Shown here: one piece after another, positions 1 through 13,650 of the stretch
How positions within the stretch are numbered: the first letter of the stretch is position 1
How the letters are laid out: each line of letters starts with the position of its first letter
DNA from: Rhabditoides inermis
Taxonomy: Eukaryota; Nematoda; Chromadorea; Rhabditida; Rhabditidae
NCBI GenBank assembly: GCA_963966185.1
Contig: CAWZYM010000233.1
Coordinates: 112,501-176,500 of the forward strand
Direction: 5' to 3'
Length of the DNA: 64,000 nucleotides
The notes under the pieces: model-generated
What the model was told of the DNA's origin: nothing
The model's input: the letters and a program-made list of their open reading frames with translations, nothing else
Databases searched by the model: none
Program-made: the position numbers and the translations under genes

Positions 1-1329
1 CAGGCCCGCCGTCCACCGACCTCTCTGTGGTGTAGGTGGTTGTGGTGGTCTTGCTGTACTCGGTGGGCTGGATCTCAATCGATCCGGCGGAGACGGCGGA
101 CGTGGCGGACGTGGCAGAAGCAGACGCTTCGAGGGACGTCGCCGAAGCGGCTTGCGACGACTGGAACGACGTCTCGAAGGGAACGCCGTTGGAAGTGACG
201 ACTGTGTTAGAAGTCACCTCAGCCGGTCCGCCATTCACAGACTTCTCTGTGGTGGTCGTAGTGGTGGTAGTGACGTTGCGGCTGAGTTCGATAGGAGACG
301 CTTCGATCGAACCAGTGGTGGTGGAGGATGAGAAGGCAGAAGAACCGAACTGGCTAGACGACATCGCAGACTCCGCAGCCTGAGTGGACTGGAACGACGT
401 CTCCGTGGGTACTCCGTTTGTGGTGACGACAGTGTTGGACGTCACTTCAGCCGGTCCGCCATTCACGGACTTCTCCGTGGTGGTAGTGGTGGTGGAGGTG
501 ACGTTGCGGGTCAGCTCAATCGGCACCATCTTCACGGATCCAGTGGTGGAAGAGGAGAAGGACGAGCCGAACTGGCTGGCCGACATCGCAGACTCCGTGG
601 AAGCAGCGTGGGCGGACTGGAAGCTCGACGTCTCGACCGGCACTCCATTGGTGGTCGTCGTGGTGTTGGAGGTGACCTCGACCGGCCCTCCGTTCACCGA
701 CTTCTCGGTGGTGGTTGTGGTGGTGGAGGAGGTGAGCACTTCCATCGGCTGTGCCTCGATCGTCCCAGTGCTTGATTGGAACGATGACTGGCTCACTGTT
801 GTAGCGGCAGTCTCGGAAGCAGCCGCAGCGGCTACAGTGGTGGGAGCGGGCGACGACGCCCCCAGCATACGGTTCGCCTCCTCGATCATCTTCTGAAGGT
901 CGTCCGCTTGCTGCAGACCATTGGAAGCAACCTGAAAGAACTACGTATATGTGAGAGGGAGAGAGAGGAAGGGGGAGAAAGACACGCACCTTGTGCGCAT
1001 CATGATCAGCGGCGACATCGGCTGTTGCCGCCGCGGCATTGTTGTTGCTCGACTCTGCAACAATAAACAAACGTGTGGAAACTTGAGAAGCGTACACTCA
1101 CCCATGGCTCGCAGCTGAGTCGATTGGCTGGAGGGATCGATGAGAGCCGGGTTTTTGGCGCTCTCTCCCACCCCACAACAGCCGTCTTGCGATGGCGGCA
1201 CGTAGCAAGAACTAAACAACCAGTGATAACTGCAGGGGCTATTATAGTTGATGGAACAGTGGGAAGAGAGGCCACCCACTCAAATGCGTCACTCCCCGGA
1301 CACATGCCGATTGTTGCAGAGTGACAAAA

Positions 1330-1392
<63 letters not shown>

Positions 1393-2041
1393 AGAGACTC
1401 ACCGTGTCTCCGTGAACACCTCTGTCTTCATCTGTGGTTGTGTGGTCATCATCTCGATCGTGTGTCCATACCGTGTGATTCCCTCGTCGGTCGGTGGAGG
1501 AGTGGGAGTGTCACGAACCTAAAACACATGTGAAACTGGAAGAATTCACAAGTAGAATCACTATCACTGTCATACCTCTTCATGGAAGCGTGCCCTCCTG
1601 GTCATCTGGGGTGATCCGTGGGGGGAAGAGAGGGGAGACACCGGACGCTTCTCGCCCTTCCTGCAACAACCAATGGTCGGCTGACTCCCGAATATGGACC
1701 GAATGTGTTACCTGTAGTATCCGACCATCTGATTGCAGATGCTGCCTCCGGGGGAGGAAGTGCGCTGCAGCAAAATGGTGTGATCTGAAAAAGTGTCTTT
1801 TAGAATGTTTTCATAATCTGTGATGTGTTACATGATAAAAGTAATTGAACTGTCAAGTTTCAGATCCAAACAAAACACAAAACACAAGAACACAACATGA
1901 TCAAAGCGAGTAACTGACCCTGGTCGCTGTGTCCGAACTTGGGTGTGGGGTAGACGTCGACGTCTCCCGTGTGCACGTCACTGATCACAGTGACGTCATC
2001 CTTGTCGATGTCCATCGCCGTCGACACTGTTGTCGACGACA
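1..2041 (-). CDS. Thr/Ser/Val-rich tandem-repeat protein, C-terminus outside window
   Basis: I do not recognise this protein. The start is the ATG ending at 2041, directly after a TTTCAG acceptor. Exons join in one phase at about 1919-2041, 1711-1785, 1576-1661, 1400-1518, 1101-1211, 988-1055 and 931 leftwards. The N-terminal half is polar (begins MSSTTVSTAMDIDKDDV) and contains SPLSSPHGSPQMTRRARFHE, a possible proline-directed phosphorylation region. The last visible exon holds about three copies of a roughly 70-residue repeat with runs of Thr followed by EKSVNGGPAEVTSNTVV. No signal peptide or membrane segment is seen. The valine-rich frames on the + strand at 36-896 are shadows of these repeats. 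The gene continues left of the window, so its stop is not visible. I am confident it is real coding sequence and have no basis for a function. Confidence 0.75.
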
Positions 2042-2573
2042 TCCTGAAAGGTTGGCAATTGTATGACAATCGGAAAACAGGAAAACAATGGCGATAATAG
2101 AGAGCAATACATAAACATTACTGGACAGGTGGACGAAAACCGCGAGAGATAAAAGGATAAGTGAGGGTGAATGAGTGAGTTTTTCGACTAGACACTCCTC
2201 TCTCTCTCTCTCACTCTTCGCAGAGAGGGTCAAGCCGCTGCCGCGCGCCCGTCTCACTCTCATTACAACAGGTTGGCATGAGCCCCCTCCCACCTCTCCC
2301 CCCTCTCTCTCTCTCCCTCTCTCCTCCCCTCTCCCTCCTCTCTCTCCCTCTCTTTCTCTCGCATGTTGCCGACCATCCCACATTTCGAATCAATGATTTG
2401 CCCCGGCTGATCAGATCACATATCACCAGTGTAAGGAAATTCCGCAGATCGAACGCATGATACGAATTACGACTATTTGTGACACAATTTATGCCATACA
2501 CAAAAAGCAAATTCACACAAACACAGTAAGAAGTATAGTAAGGTATTGTAAGAAAGTATTGAAATGTTTTTTT

Positions 2574-3997
<1,424 letters not shown>

Positions 3998-4233
3998 CGC
4001 AACCGCGCGACGGATGGAAAAGCGGAGAAAATGACACCACCAGATTTCGATAAACGCTCGTGCTTCATATGCTAACCATATCTCGCACCAACAGGAAACA
4101 CGCATGATGAAAGTCTCGTTGCAAACCAATCAATCCATACTCGATAAGCACAGAAATGTCATTTATTCAACGTTGCATAATAGAATCATCATTTGTCGGC
4201 TGTGAGATACGTGCTAGTCTTCTCTCCTCTCGT

Positions 4234-4786
4234 CTACTTGGCAGGTGCAGCCGCGGGGGGTGCGGCGGCGGCGGCGGGGGCCGCGGCAGCAGCGGGGGCC
4301 GCGGCCGGCGCCCCTCCCGCCACTCCGGTGCCCGCAGCTCCCGCCGGCACAGCCCCCTTGTCGAACGTCGCCCCGATGCGCTTCACTCCGTCCGGCTTGG
4401 CTGTCTTCGTCCAGATGTCCTTGATCGCAACCTTCTCGTCGGCAGCCTTGACGTGGTAGATGGCGAAGTAGTGCTTCTGTCCCTCGGGGATCGCCTTGTT
4501 CTGGAACCAGATTCGGATCGGCAGCGTCTCGTCTGCCTTGATGAACCCGAGAGGCGGCTGCACACGGAAGATATCCGCAGACGTGCACTTCACCTGCAGG
4601 CGGACACGGTAGAATACAGTATACAGTAGGCTACGGTACCTTGAAGCTCTGTCGGTCCTTGGTGGTGTTGGTGAGCTTAACGTCACACCAGACGGGCTTC
4701 TTGTCTGCGCAGTAGAAGGTGACTGCCTCGGGCACTATCTTCAGCTGGAAGTCGGGCTCGCCGGCGCGGTTCGGAAGAGCCGCCAT
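4234..4786 (-). CDS. MSP-domain protein with Ala/Pro/Gly tail
   Basis: Two exons, 4640-4786 and 4234-4593, are joined across a 46-bp intron and encode 168 residues. Residues 1 to about 125 form a major sperm protein domain: beta strands around FQLKIVPEAVTFYCADKKP, then VWCDVKLTNTT, KVKCTSADIFRVQPP, GFIKADETLPIRIWF and HYFAIYHVKAADEK. In nematodes this fold occurs in MSP itself and in small cytoplasmic MSP-domain proteins, many of them sperm-specific; some form filaments in amoeboid sperm. The C-terminal 35 or so residues are an Ala/Pro/Gly tail not found in MSP proper, so this is better called an MSP-domain protein of the SSP/MSD kind than MSP. The start ATG follows GATCC and is the only one compatible with the fold. 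The next gene on the same strand starts about 240 bp downstream of this stop. Confidence 0.93.
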
Positions 4787-5343
4787 GGATCAAGGCTGCA
4801 AGCGAGCAGTCAGGCTGCTCCCTCTCCAGCAAGGCAGATGGAGGGGACTCACCTGGAGGCGATAAAACTAGGCGAATGCTGGCGAGGCGACCGCGACAGC
4901 CTTTTACCCTTCCTGGAGAGAAGGGAAATGAAGAGGCAAATCGAAGGCGCAGTGAAATCACTTCATGATAATAAGATGAAGAAAACAAACAAACAAACAT
5001 CAAACTTTTCTCTTTTTTCAATCAAACTACGCATTCATTATGTAATATCGATTTATTAGATTCATAGAGCTCACATCACATGAATTGCTAGTGAGCAAAG
5101 AGTGCATAAGAAAAGGAGATATTCAATATCCATTATTCTACATACAGTGATCTGAGTGTCAGTAGGTACGCACGAGTGAAAGGCAGGAGGAGGATGCGCC
5201 TATGGAGTACGAGGAAACCAGTACGGTACAGTCAATGTGAAAACTAGTACAAAGGAGGGATGCATAGCACAGCGCTAGAGTTCTTGACTACAAAGTATAA
5301 AAACATAACGTGAGTATAAATTCCAATATTGGCTAATCAGTGT

Positions 5344-6526
5344 CTACTGGAGCTCTTTCCGGAGAGTGTCGAAGTCCATCACATACCAGTCGGCACGGCT
5401 GCGAACAGAGTCGCGGACCTGCAGAGAGATTGGGTGAGGGGAAGGTAGGAGAGAGGGAGGGAGAGAGGAGAGGGAGGAGAGGGAGGGGGAGAGAAGGTGT
5501 GGAAGGAGAAGTGTAGAGAGAGCCTTTCCTACCTGGTTGCCGCCGAATCCGACGAATGCATCGGCGGGCGGGCTGGCCTCCACGTCAGTCGCGCCATCTC
5601 CCACCATCACCAGCTGCTGAAACAACACACCATCGTCTCGTCTCCACTCTTTTCTCTCTCCCTCTCTTTCTCTCTCTCTCCCTCCCTCTCTCCTCTCTAC
5701 TCGCCTTGTACCCGTGTCTCTTCTTGAGCAGTGTCATCACAGCCGGCTTTCCCACATCCTTGCTTCCGCTGTCGCTCGTCGGTTCGTTCTCGTCGAATCC
5801 AGCGTAGTTGCCAGCCTACAATACAACATCGTCAACACGTTCGCAGATGTAATGGTCGCTATCGCACACAGTGTAGCGCGATGACATCATCCGGTCATCA
5901 CAATGCCCGCATCACACATCACCAGAGCAGTGATCAATCACATCATCCATGACAAACACGCACCTGGTCGAAGAGAATCTCGTTGGCGTAGATGTGTTTC
6001 CTGGGCACTTTGAGGGCGTCGGCGACATTGTAGATAATCCGGCGGAAGCCGCCAGACACCAGGTACACCTGCGTGCCCTTCGACTGCAGCGCCGCCACCA
6101 ACTCAACGATGCCCGGAGTCAGCTGCAAGCGAATCGATACATCCACACTCAATCAAGCAACTCCCACCTTGGGCGGGAGTTGGCAGTAGCTCTCCAGCTG
6201 TTCGCGGGTCGGCTTCATCACATCCAGACGGGCGGCCAGGGCGTGTCTGCAAACAATCAATCAATGCCTTCACCAGTGTGGCTGTCTACTCACCGGAACC
6301 TGGCGTTTCCGTTCATGGCGGCGGCGGTGACCTGTGCGACCGCGTCCCCCACTCCCAGATACGCAGCTAGCTCATCGATCGCCTCGTCCTCGCACACCGT
6401 CGAGTCCACGTCGAAGCACACCGCGTCCGCCGTGCGCCAGATGCGACGCACACGCTGCTCGGCAGCCGACTGCGCCGTGGGCGTGGCCTGGTGGGCGGAG
6501 ACTGTGGGGGCAGCGACACGCAACAT
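5344..6526 (-). CDS. psph: phosphoserine phosphatase
   Basis: Six exons (6294-6526, 6168-6246, 5964-6122, 5705-5815, 5533-5616, 5344-5418) give 246 residues in phase. The enzyme is a HAD-superfamily hydrolase doing the last step of serine synthesis, O-phosphoserine to serine. HAD motif I is DAVCFDVDSTVCEDEAIDEL (nucleophile and acid Asp in DVDST). Motif II is VYLVSGGF with the serine. Motif III and IV residues lie in VMVGDGATDVEASPPADAF. Order and spacing match animal PSPH end to end. The first 30 or so residues before the domain are polar and slightly longer than in vertebrates. The intron between exons 4 and 5 starts with GC instead of GT (ACAAG|GCGAG). A TTTGCAG acceptor lies just upstream of the start, suggesting a trans-splice site or an extra 5' exon. 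Confidence 0.96.
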
Positions 6527-8487
6527 CACTGAGCGGAGCAGGGTGCTGCAAAGAGAGGAGCTGAACCGGAACAGATGAACAACAACATGAAAGAACGCGT
6601 GTGAGAAACGAGTCGGTGTGGTGTGTCAGACTGACTGGGAGCGGAATGTGCTAGGGAGAGAAAGTAGAGGCGTCAGCGACAGATGAACGCAAGACGGCGA
6701 AAACGATCCGATATGATGCAATACACACAATCACATCAAGAGAAGTGACATGTCACGACTATTGACTGGATTTGAACACTGAACACAACGCGCATACACT
6801 AGGAAGATAGTATTTGATTTCAATAGTAGTATGTCGACTTGACCGTAGATGGACCGGCGTGGCGCGTAGGTGGGGTGATAGCACATATATAGTGAATGCG
6901 GCTGCTATCAGATAGCGTATCAGAGTGGACTGGACGAATGCATCCTAGTGGCCCCAACTGTACTCTGTACATGTAGACAGACATCGACTTTTGTCGTGGA
7001 AGACTGCGAAAAGTGCACATTAAACATATCGTACGACTGGGATCAATAATCTAGATTAGAAGTTGGGAGTGAGTGGGTTGAGTGACCTGACAGCGCCGGC
7101 AGCAGCAAGTCACGCCACCGGCAAACTTTTTGAAAAGGATTCCCCGGTGGTCTGAGACGAGCCAGGGATGAGAGGCGCTCTCTCACTGCGGAAGAGGGGC
7201 AGAGTACTCTTGTGCGTCAGAACTAAAAAATAGCCGCTCTCTCTTTCCCTCTCACTGAGGGTTTATTGATTGATAACACATCACAGAGGACAACGGCTGT
7301 TCAGTAGAAGCTGATCACTCTCCCGTCTGCCCACACTCTCTCCTCGCTCACTGTCTCACTCTCCCGCTGCTACGTGCTATTCGCCATGTCGTTTTTCGCT
7401 CTCTTCTCTCTCGCAGGATCGGGGAAACCACCCGCCGCCGACGAGTCCTATTCACGTGAAAAGCATGCCAACGACGAAAACCAAAGGCTTGCAGCAGACA
7501 CAAAGGAGGAAGTAACTACGTGCATTATACGAGGTTTCAGACATGACCACGTATCAACTGACGTCACATGATTATCCTTATCATCAGTGATAAACGTGCG
7601 TGGCGAAAAAGTAAACAGGAAACAGCCTCTCACCACTCTGCGTGAGAGTTGTGATAATAGAAAGATGTTTTCTGGATAGGAAAGAGCGAGTGTAAACAGA
7701 AATGTGTAAATAACGAACATGGCATTAGCATAGGGCCAAGCGAGACAAGAGAAAAACGTCCAGAGAAGTGAGAAGAAAAGGGAAACCCCGAGACATAAAA
7801 AAAAATGCAAGAGGCGGAGCGAGCAGAGAACATTCAACCAATTCAATAGGCACACACAAAAAGAGCAGCGCGATTTCAAGAAATCAAAGAAGCAATCGAT
7901 GGGGCGGACCACCCGATCAGCAATCATATCATCCCACATATCAGAGATCTGCCACCAAAATCCTGTCCGATTCGCAGGTGAGATGACTGCTGGGGCAGAA
8001 ACCTGCGATATGTGAAACGGAAAAGGGAAATGCGAAGCTGAGAGTGACAGCCCTAGGGCAAATACGATCGATAGATGTTGACAACACACCACACACCACA
8101 AATGCACAACAGCAAAACAAGCTATAGAGCGGCGAGCTAGCTGCGGTGTAGCGTAGAGACAGAGAGTGAGAGTGAGAGCGGGGGAACCCGCGAGAGAGCG
8201 AGACAGATAGAGCACGCGGCAGACACGCAGAGGAGACAAGCGGACCCGCTCCTGGCCTGGGGTCACCGAGCACTCAGATCAGCTAAGCGGACCACACATC
8301 CGGGGTCATCCCATCGAATCAATGTAAATTCTATCCAGGACAAAGATCACATCACAACACATCATATTAGGAACCCTTCATCGCACACAATAAACACACA
8401 CTTCTATCTATGGTATCATCACATACTACTCTAATAGGTATAATCTGATTGTTGTAAGCTTCTAAGCTGATAAGGTATGCACGGAAT
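6527..8487. other. intergenic region, about 2 kb, no supported gene
   Basis: This lies between phosphoserine phosphatase and the 8488-9561 gene, both on the minus strand. A 272-codon open frame on the minus strand (7448-8266) is rich in Phe, Leu, Ser and Cys but shows no domain, signal peptide or homologous pattern, and reads like chance hydrophobic translation. I see no RNA gene here. It probably holds promoter and upstream regulatory sequence for psph. Confidence 0.5.
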
Positions 8488-9561
8488 TCAGAGAGTGGAC
8501 GGCTGCGACTCGCGGATGGTGGACATTTTGGAGACGTTGTAGTTGATGACTGGCTCGGTGTAGAGGTCGCGCTCTTTGACAGTAGCAGTGACAGTGGCAG
8601 CGGCTGCGGACTTGATCTTCTCGGTTCGAATGTCCTGCTCCACCTCCTCCAACACCCTCTCCATCTTCGCATTCACCTCCAGACACTCCTCCGACTGAGG
8701 GGCTGCTTCGAAGGTCGTCGCCGGCTCCGCATCATCACAGTACTTCTCGCGACTGGAACGAGGGCAGTGTTCTGGACCATATATATAGGGACCCCCTATC
8801 CACCCACTTCCTCCATCTGCGAAAGTAGTCGAATGCGCCGAGACAGGCGAAGAAGGCCACAGTGAACACGCAAGCCATGGCCACCGTCGAGAACACCACA
8901 GTGTTCTTCTCCCGCTCCGCAGCCGCCCCGCACGGGGTCTCTGACAGTAAGGTATACGGTAATCTACAGTACAACACTCACTGATCTCCGCCTCTTTCGA
9001 CGATGCGCATTTGATAAGCAGATTCTTAGTGATCGGGTAGAATAGCGTACCATTCTCAGTCGTCAGAATCACCTAGATATCGTTGTAAATACAACATGAC
9101 GTACCATCTACCGTATACCTGTCTCTGGTGGTAGTCGATGCGTATTCCACCAAAGATGCGCGAGTGATGGTGAGTGCTGTTGTCGACGTGGTAAAGATCG
9201 TGCTGAATTTGAAGTACAGTAACCAAATACACAATACCGTACCTGTAACTGGTCGCATCGTACCGCCCGACACTCTGCGTGCAGATTGTTCTGCTTGTGC
9301 GGAGGGATGAATGTGAGTAGGGGACGACTGCACTCTCCGGTTAGTCGACACTCGGAAGGGAAGAGAGAGAGGAAGGAGGCGAGCACCGACGGGTCTGTAA
9401 GTCTCTCTCTCTCTCCCTTTCGCCCTCTCCTCTCCCTCTGTCTTTCCACCTGTGCAGTTGGCGTTGTGTCGTAGAAATGATTCGATGTCTGCTCCGGCGA
9501 CCTGCAGTAGCAGGAGAAGAAATAGGGGAGCGAGCATCTGCCGCCTGCCTCGCTGTCGCAT
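8488..9561 (-). CDS. second orphan type I membrane protein
   Basis: Six exons join in phase: 9450-9561, 9243-9394, 9119-9202, 8982-9072, 8818-8940 and 8488-8752. The start at 9561 (MRQRGRRQMLAPLFLLLLLQ) gives a signal peptide with a basic n-region. The ectodomain contains cysteines (NANCTD, PSECRLTGECSR, HAECRAVRCDQ, LIKCASS, KTPCG) and N-glycosylation sequons. A single membrane segment follows (VFSTVAMACVFTVAFFACLG). The tail contains a charged helix around ECLEVNAKMERVLEEVEQDI and the stop is TGA 8488-8490. Layout and exon sizes resemble the gene at 2574-3997, but I could not align their ectodomains convincingly, so a paralogous relation is unproven. Function unknown. Confidence 0.77.
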
Positions 9562-9908
9562 CGTCAAATGATCGCATCTTGAAAACACCCGGATGGAAAT
9601 GCCTCATTTAGTTATGAGTGAGTGTTAGATAAATCAATCAAACACAATTTGTTTTTCTGTTTCTATAGTGGAGGCGTTGTTATACTTTCATTTCCCTTTC
9701 ATGTTGACTGACTGAGTGAGTCCAAGCGCTCAGTAGTAATAAACCACTCACAATCACATGCAATCGTCTCCTCATCTGCCTCCAGAGCCAGCCATCGTAT
9801 TCGCCGGTCGAATTGTCGAATGCAACGAGTAGAACCACCGGAAAACACAACGGTTTTCCGGCAGTTTCAAATAATAAAAAATCAATGAGTTTTTGTTATT
9901 TGAAACCA
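9562..9908. other. intergenic spacer before the 62-bp satellite
   Basis: This is the region 5' of the minus-strand membrane-protein gene. It contains a small inverted pair, CACCGGAAAACACAACGG and GTTTTCCGG, and the AT-rich stretch 9861-9905. No gene is seen. Confidence 0.4.
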
Positions 9909-11635
9909 CTAGTCGTCAGCCTACACTACAGACAGTTGCCCGAATGCTAGCGTACAGACCATCCACCACTAACCCATAGTCGTCAGCCTACAGACGGTTG
10001 CCCGAATGCTAGCGTACAGACCATCCACCACTAACCCATAGTCGTCAGCCTACAGACAGTTGCCCGAATGCTAGCGTACAGACCATCCACCACTAACCCA
10101 TAGTCGTCAGCCTACAGACGGTTGCCCGAATGCTAGCGTACAGACCATCCACCACTAACCCATAGTCCTCAGCCTACAGACAGTTGCCCGAATGCTAGCG
10201 TACAGACCATCCACCACTAACCCATAGTCGTCAGCCTACAGACAGTTGCCCGAATGCTAGCGTACAGACCATCCACCACTAACCCATAGTCGTCAGCCTA
10301 CAGACGGTTGCCCGAATGCTAGCGTACAGACCATCCACCACTAACCCATAGTCGTCAGCCTACAGACAGTTGCCCGAATGCTAGCGTACAGACCATCCAC
10401 CACTAACCCATAGTCGTCAGCCTACAGACGGTTGCCCGAATGCTAGCGTACAGACCATCCACCACTAACCCATAGTCGTCAGCCTACAGACAGTTGCCCG
10501 AATGCTAGCGTACAGACCATCCACCACTAACCCATAGTCGTCAGCCTACAGACGGTTGCCCGAATGCTAGCGTACAGACCATCCACCACTAACCTATAGT
10601 CGTCAGCCTACAGACAGTTGCCCGAATGCTAGCGTACAGACCATCCACCACCTACCCATAGTCGTCAGCCTACAGACAGTTGCCCGAATGCTAGCGTACA
10701 GACCATCCACCACTAACCCATAGTCGTCAGCCTACAGACGGTTGCCCGAATGCTAGCGTACAGACCATCCACCACTAACCCATAGTCGTCAGCCTACAGA
10801 CAGTTGCCCGAATGCTAGCGTACAGACCATCCACCACTAACCCATAGTCGTCAGCCTACAGACAGTTGCCCGAATGCTAGCGTACAGACCATCCACCACT
10901 AACCCATAGTCGTCAGCCTACAGACGGTTGCCCGAATGCTAGCGTACAGACCATCCACCACTAACCCATAGTCGTCAGCCTACAGACAGTTGCCCGAATG
11001 CTAGCGTACATACCATCCACCACTAACCCATAGTCGTCAGCCTACAGACGGTTGCCCGAATGCTAGCGTACAGACCATCCACCACTAACCTATAGTCGTC
11101 AGCCTACAGACAGTTGCCCGAATGCTAGCGTACAGACCATCCACCACTAACCCATAGTCGTCAGCCTACAGACAGTTGCCCGAATGCTAGCGTACAGACC
11201 ATCCACCACTAACCCATAGTCGTCAGCCTACAGACAGTTGCCCGAATGCTAGCGTACAGACCATCCACCACTAACCCATAGTCGTCAGCCTACAGACGGT
11301 TGCCCGAATGCTAGCGTACAGACCATCCACCACTAACCCATAGTCGTCAGCCTACAGACAGTTGCCCGAATGCTAGCGTACAGACCATCCACCACTAACC
11401 CATAGTCGTCAGCCTACAGACGGTTGCCCGAATGCTAGCGTACAGACCATCCACCACTAACCCATAGTCGTCAGCCTACAGACAGTTGCCCGAATGCTAG
11501 CGTACAGACCATCCACCACTAACCCATAGTCGTCAGCCTACAGACGGTTGCCCGAATGCTAGCGTACAGACCATCCACCACTAACCCATAGTCGTCAGCC
11601 TACAGACAGTTGCCCGAATGCTAGCGTACAGACCT
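9909..11635. repeat. 62-bp tandem satellite, about 28 copies
   Basis: The unit begins TAGTCGTCAGCCTACAGAC and continues through GAATGCTAGCGTACAGACC to CCACCACTAACCCA. The period is exactly 62 bp (successive TAGTCG at 9977, 10039 and so on). Copies are almost identical. The main variable base is A or G in CAGAC(A/G)GTTG, and the two variants tend to alternate. Rare singletons include TAGTCCTCAG near 10164 and ACATACC near 11008. Every frame has stops in each unit, so it is not coding. The array starts with an imperfect copy and ends abruptly at GACCTACC. Confidence 0.98.
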
Positions 11636-11958
11636 ACCTTCTAGAATCCTAATTCCAGGGCGACACGGGGCGTTGACGATGGCTGGTGGTTTGTGGAACA
11701 GGGTTCAAGCCTGGAAAACACACCATAAAATCGGTATGTAATGAGTGAATGCCTACAACTGGACGGGTTGAACGACGAAGACTTCACGATCACATTCCAA
11801 CTCACCATACACCAACCAGAGATGAAGCGAGGGTCGATCAAAAAGCAGTCAAACCATTCTGTGCCCTGAAAAAATTCCCCGTTTGGACAAGCAATGAACA
11901 ATGTTCAAATTCAGCTACAAAACCATGAAAGAAGGAGGTTCACCTCCTTGCCGAATGA

Positions 11959-12710
11959 CTATTCCTCCTCCTCGTCATTCTCGAGATACCAGACTCCATG
12001 CCTTCTTGTCATATTGATCCCTACAACAGGATCCTTGATTTTCATGCTGTTCAATTTCGACTAGATGTGAGAGAGAGAGAGGGGGAGAGAGGAGAGAGGG
12101 GGCGAGGGAGAGAGGGAGAGAGGAAGAGAGCGAGAGAGCGAGAGAGCGAGAGAAGGAGAGAGGGAGAGAGGGAATGCCACTCACCTCGCTGTCCACTCCA
12201 ATCTCGTATCCGGGCAGGTGGCAGTGGCGATCGACTTGTGTAGACGCTCTGTAGCCTTCGGATCCCCGCACGACCTGCAGTGTAACTTAGAAATGACACA
12301 ACAGAAAGAAACACGCTTCGCACAACTCTTGATTATAGCCTACTCAGCACTATCGCGGTGGGACCACGGACCACCTTGACATGTTAAAGACTCGAAGACA
12401 TATATTCTCATTGATGGCTCAAAAAGACCCATCCAGTGATCTACCGCAGCCTCCATTGTCAACAACCAACCTGGACCTGCTCGCAACTTATTCTGCCCTG
12501 AGCATCGGAGAGAAAGACAGAGGCAAAGAACGGGTCAAGCTGAAAAGATGGAATGGAATCAACATGCATCTGCATTGGGTGAGAAAATCATGACATCAAA
12601 AACATAAGCAGCATTCACATATAGCTCAGTGACAATCGCACTCACTTTGACGGGTGCCAACTCGAGTGGTGCTGCCTGCACTCGCGTCTGCCTTGCCACG
12701 CACTGCCAGT
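11959..12710 (-). CDS. 3' portion of an unrecognised gene with acidic C-terminus
   Basis: Three exons agree in phase: 12646-12710 (encodes WQCVARQTRVQAAPLELAPVK), 12185-12274 (VVRGSEGYRAST ... YEIGVDSE) and 11959-12060 (SKLNSMKIKDPVVGINMTRR ... ending in four Glu, stop TAG 11959-11961). Splice signals are standard. I could not find a phase-compatible exon further upstream, although 13085-13199 has open frames and plausible splice sites. No domain is recognised. The intron between the last two exons is GA-rich and low in complexity. Confidence is moderate that these are exons and low for the full gene structure. Confidence 0.45.
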
Positions 12711-13450
12711 CTAGCAAAGGGACTGTGAGGTGTGGAGGGGAGAGTGGACGGCGCCTCCACAATCACGACCTACAATGAACACGCCTTGAAGAGTCTTCGG
12801 ACCACACGACAAGAGTTCACACGTGCACTCTCCTTCCCTTCCCAGTCCCACTCTCCTCTCTGCTCACCCTCACATCCTCCACTCCTTCTCCTTTCGAGGA
12901 CACACAGACTGCAACCACACACATACATCACCCCTAGTCACAACTCATTACGTAGACAGAGAACATATGTTTTCGGCCCGAAAACAATACATGTCACATA
13001 AACAATTTGTCGAAGAGTGGCCAGTGAATTGAGAACAACACCGAGGCACAATACAAACCACAGTAAAAAGTATGAAGAAATAGGAAACAGAAATTACTAA
13101 CGTGTAGAGGGAGGGGGAGTAGACACAGTTCTCTCCTGTCGACGATGGTTGGTTGGAGGGCGCGGGCGGAAGACGCGCCACCACACTCACTAGCCCCGAC
13201 CTGCAACGCAAAACACATGTGTTGTCATCCATAACATAACAAGGTACACATTTCTTTTATAAGAAGATCACATGATAGAAATGCCGTGATCAAATTCATG
13301 AAATTAAAACAACAGAATAACACATGATATGTACAGATATGCGCGGCAAAACCGACAGGAACGCGATATTGACTACAGTGAGGAGTGATGAAATGAAATG
13401 GCGGGAAGGCGGGTGGAAAGGCGGAAAGAGAGTGGCCAGTGGCCAGGTCA
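12711..13450. other. probable 5' portion of the 11959-12710 gene plus spacer
   Basis: An exon-like minus-strand segment at about 13085-13199 is bounded by GTTGCAG and a GTTAGT donor, but its end phase does not fit the next exon. No other gene is visible. Confidence 0.3.
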
Positions 13451-13459
13451 CCACTGTCT

Positions 13460-13650
13460 CAGGCAAAGTCGCGAGCGCCCCGCGGGATTCCACGGTTTTT
13501 CGCGGCGCCCTCGCGTAACCCGCGGGCCTCCCGAAAGTTGGCGGTACCGCGCGGGTATCCCGCGGGAGGCGCGAAATGCAGATTGAACCCGGCGGGAAGG
13601 TTTCTGTTTTCGGGGATCCCGCGGGGCTTTCGAGGAAGTCCCGAACAATG
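13460..13650. repeat. GC-rich CCCGCGGG-type interspersed palindrome patch
   Basis: Within 190 bp the palindromic core CCCGCGGG or CCGCGGGA recurs at irregular 20-40 bp spacing (13480, 13520, 13558, 13618), separated by CGAAA, GGCG and CGCGCG blocks. Open frames on both strands are arginine/proline-rich products of this composition. A related patch lies at 14545-14720. Confidence 0.7.

Noticed and set aside
36..896. Valine-rich 115- and 170-residue frames on the + strand
   Set aside because: They are antisense shadows of the Thr-rich minus-strand exon, which has consistent splice sites and phases.
7448..8266. 272-residue hydrophobic frame on the - strand
   Set aside because: Intergenic, with no domain, no clear start context and low-complexity Ser/Leu/Phe content. 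Long open frames of this kind arise by composition here.
9909..11635. CRISPR-like array
   Set aside because: The units abut directly with no unique spacers, and the host is a eukaryote. It is a simple tandem satellite.
11641..11901. 86-residue frame on the - strand next to the satellite
   Set aside because: It contains possible splice signals (GTEWFDCFLIDPRF and LEPCSTNHQP pieces), but the two pieces do not join in phase and it lies beyond the stop of the neighbouring gene.
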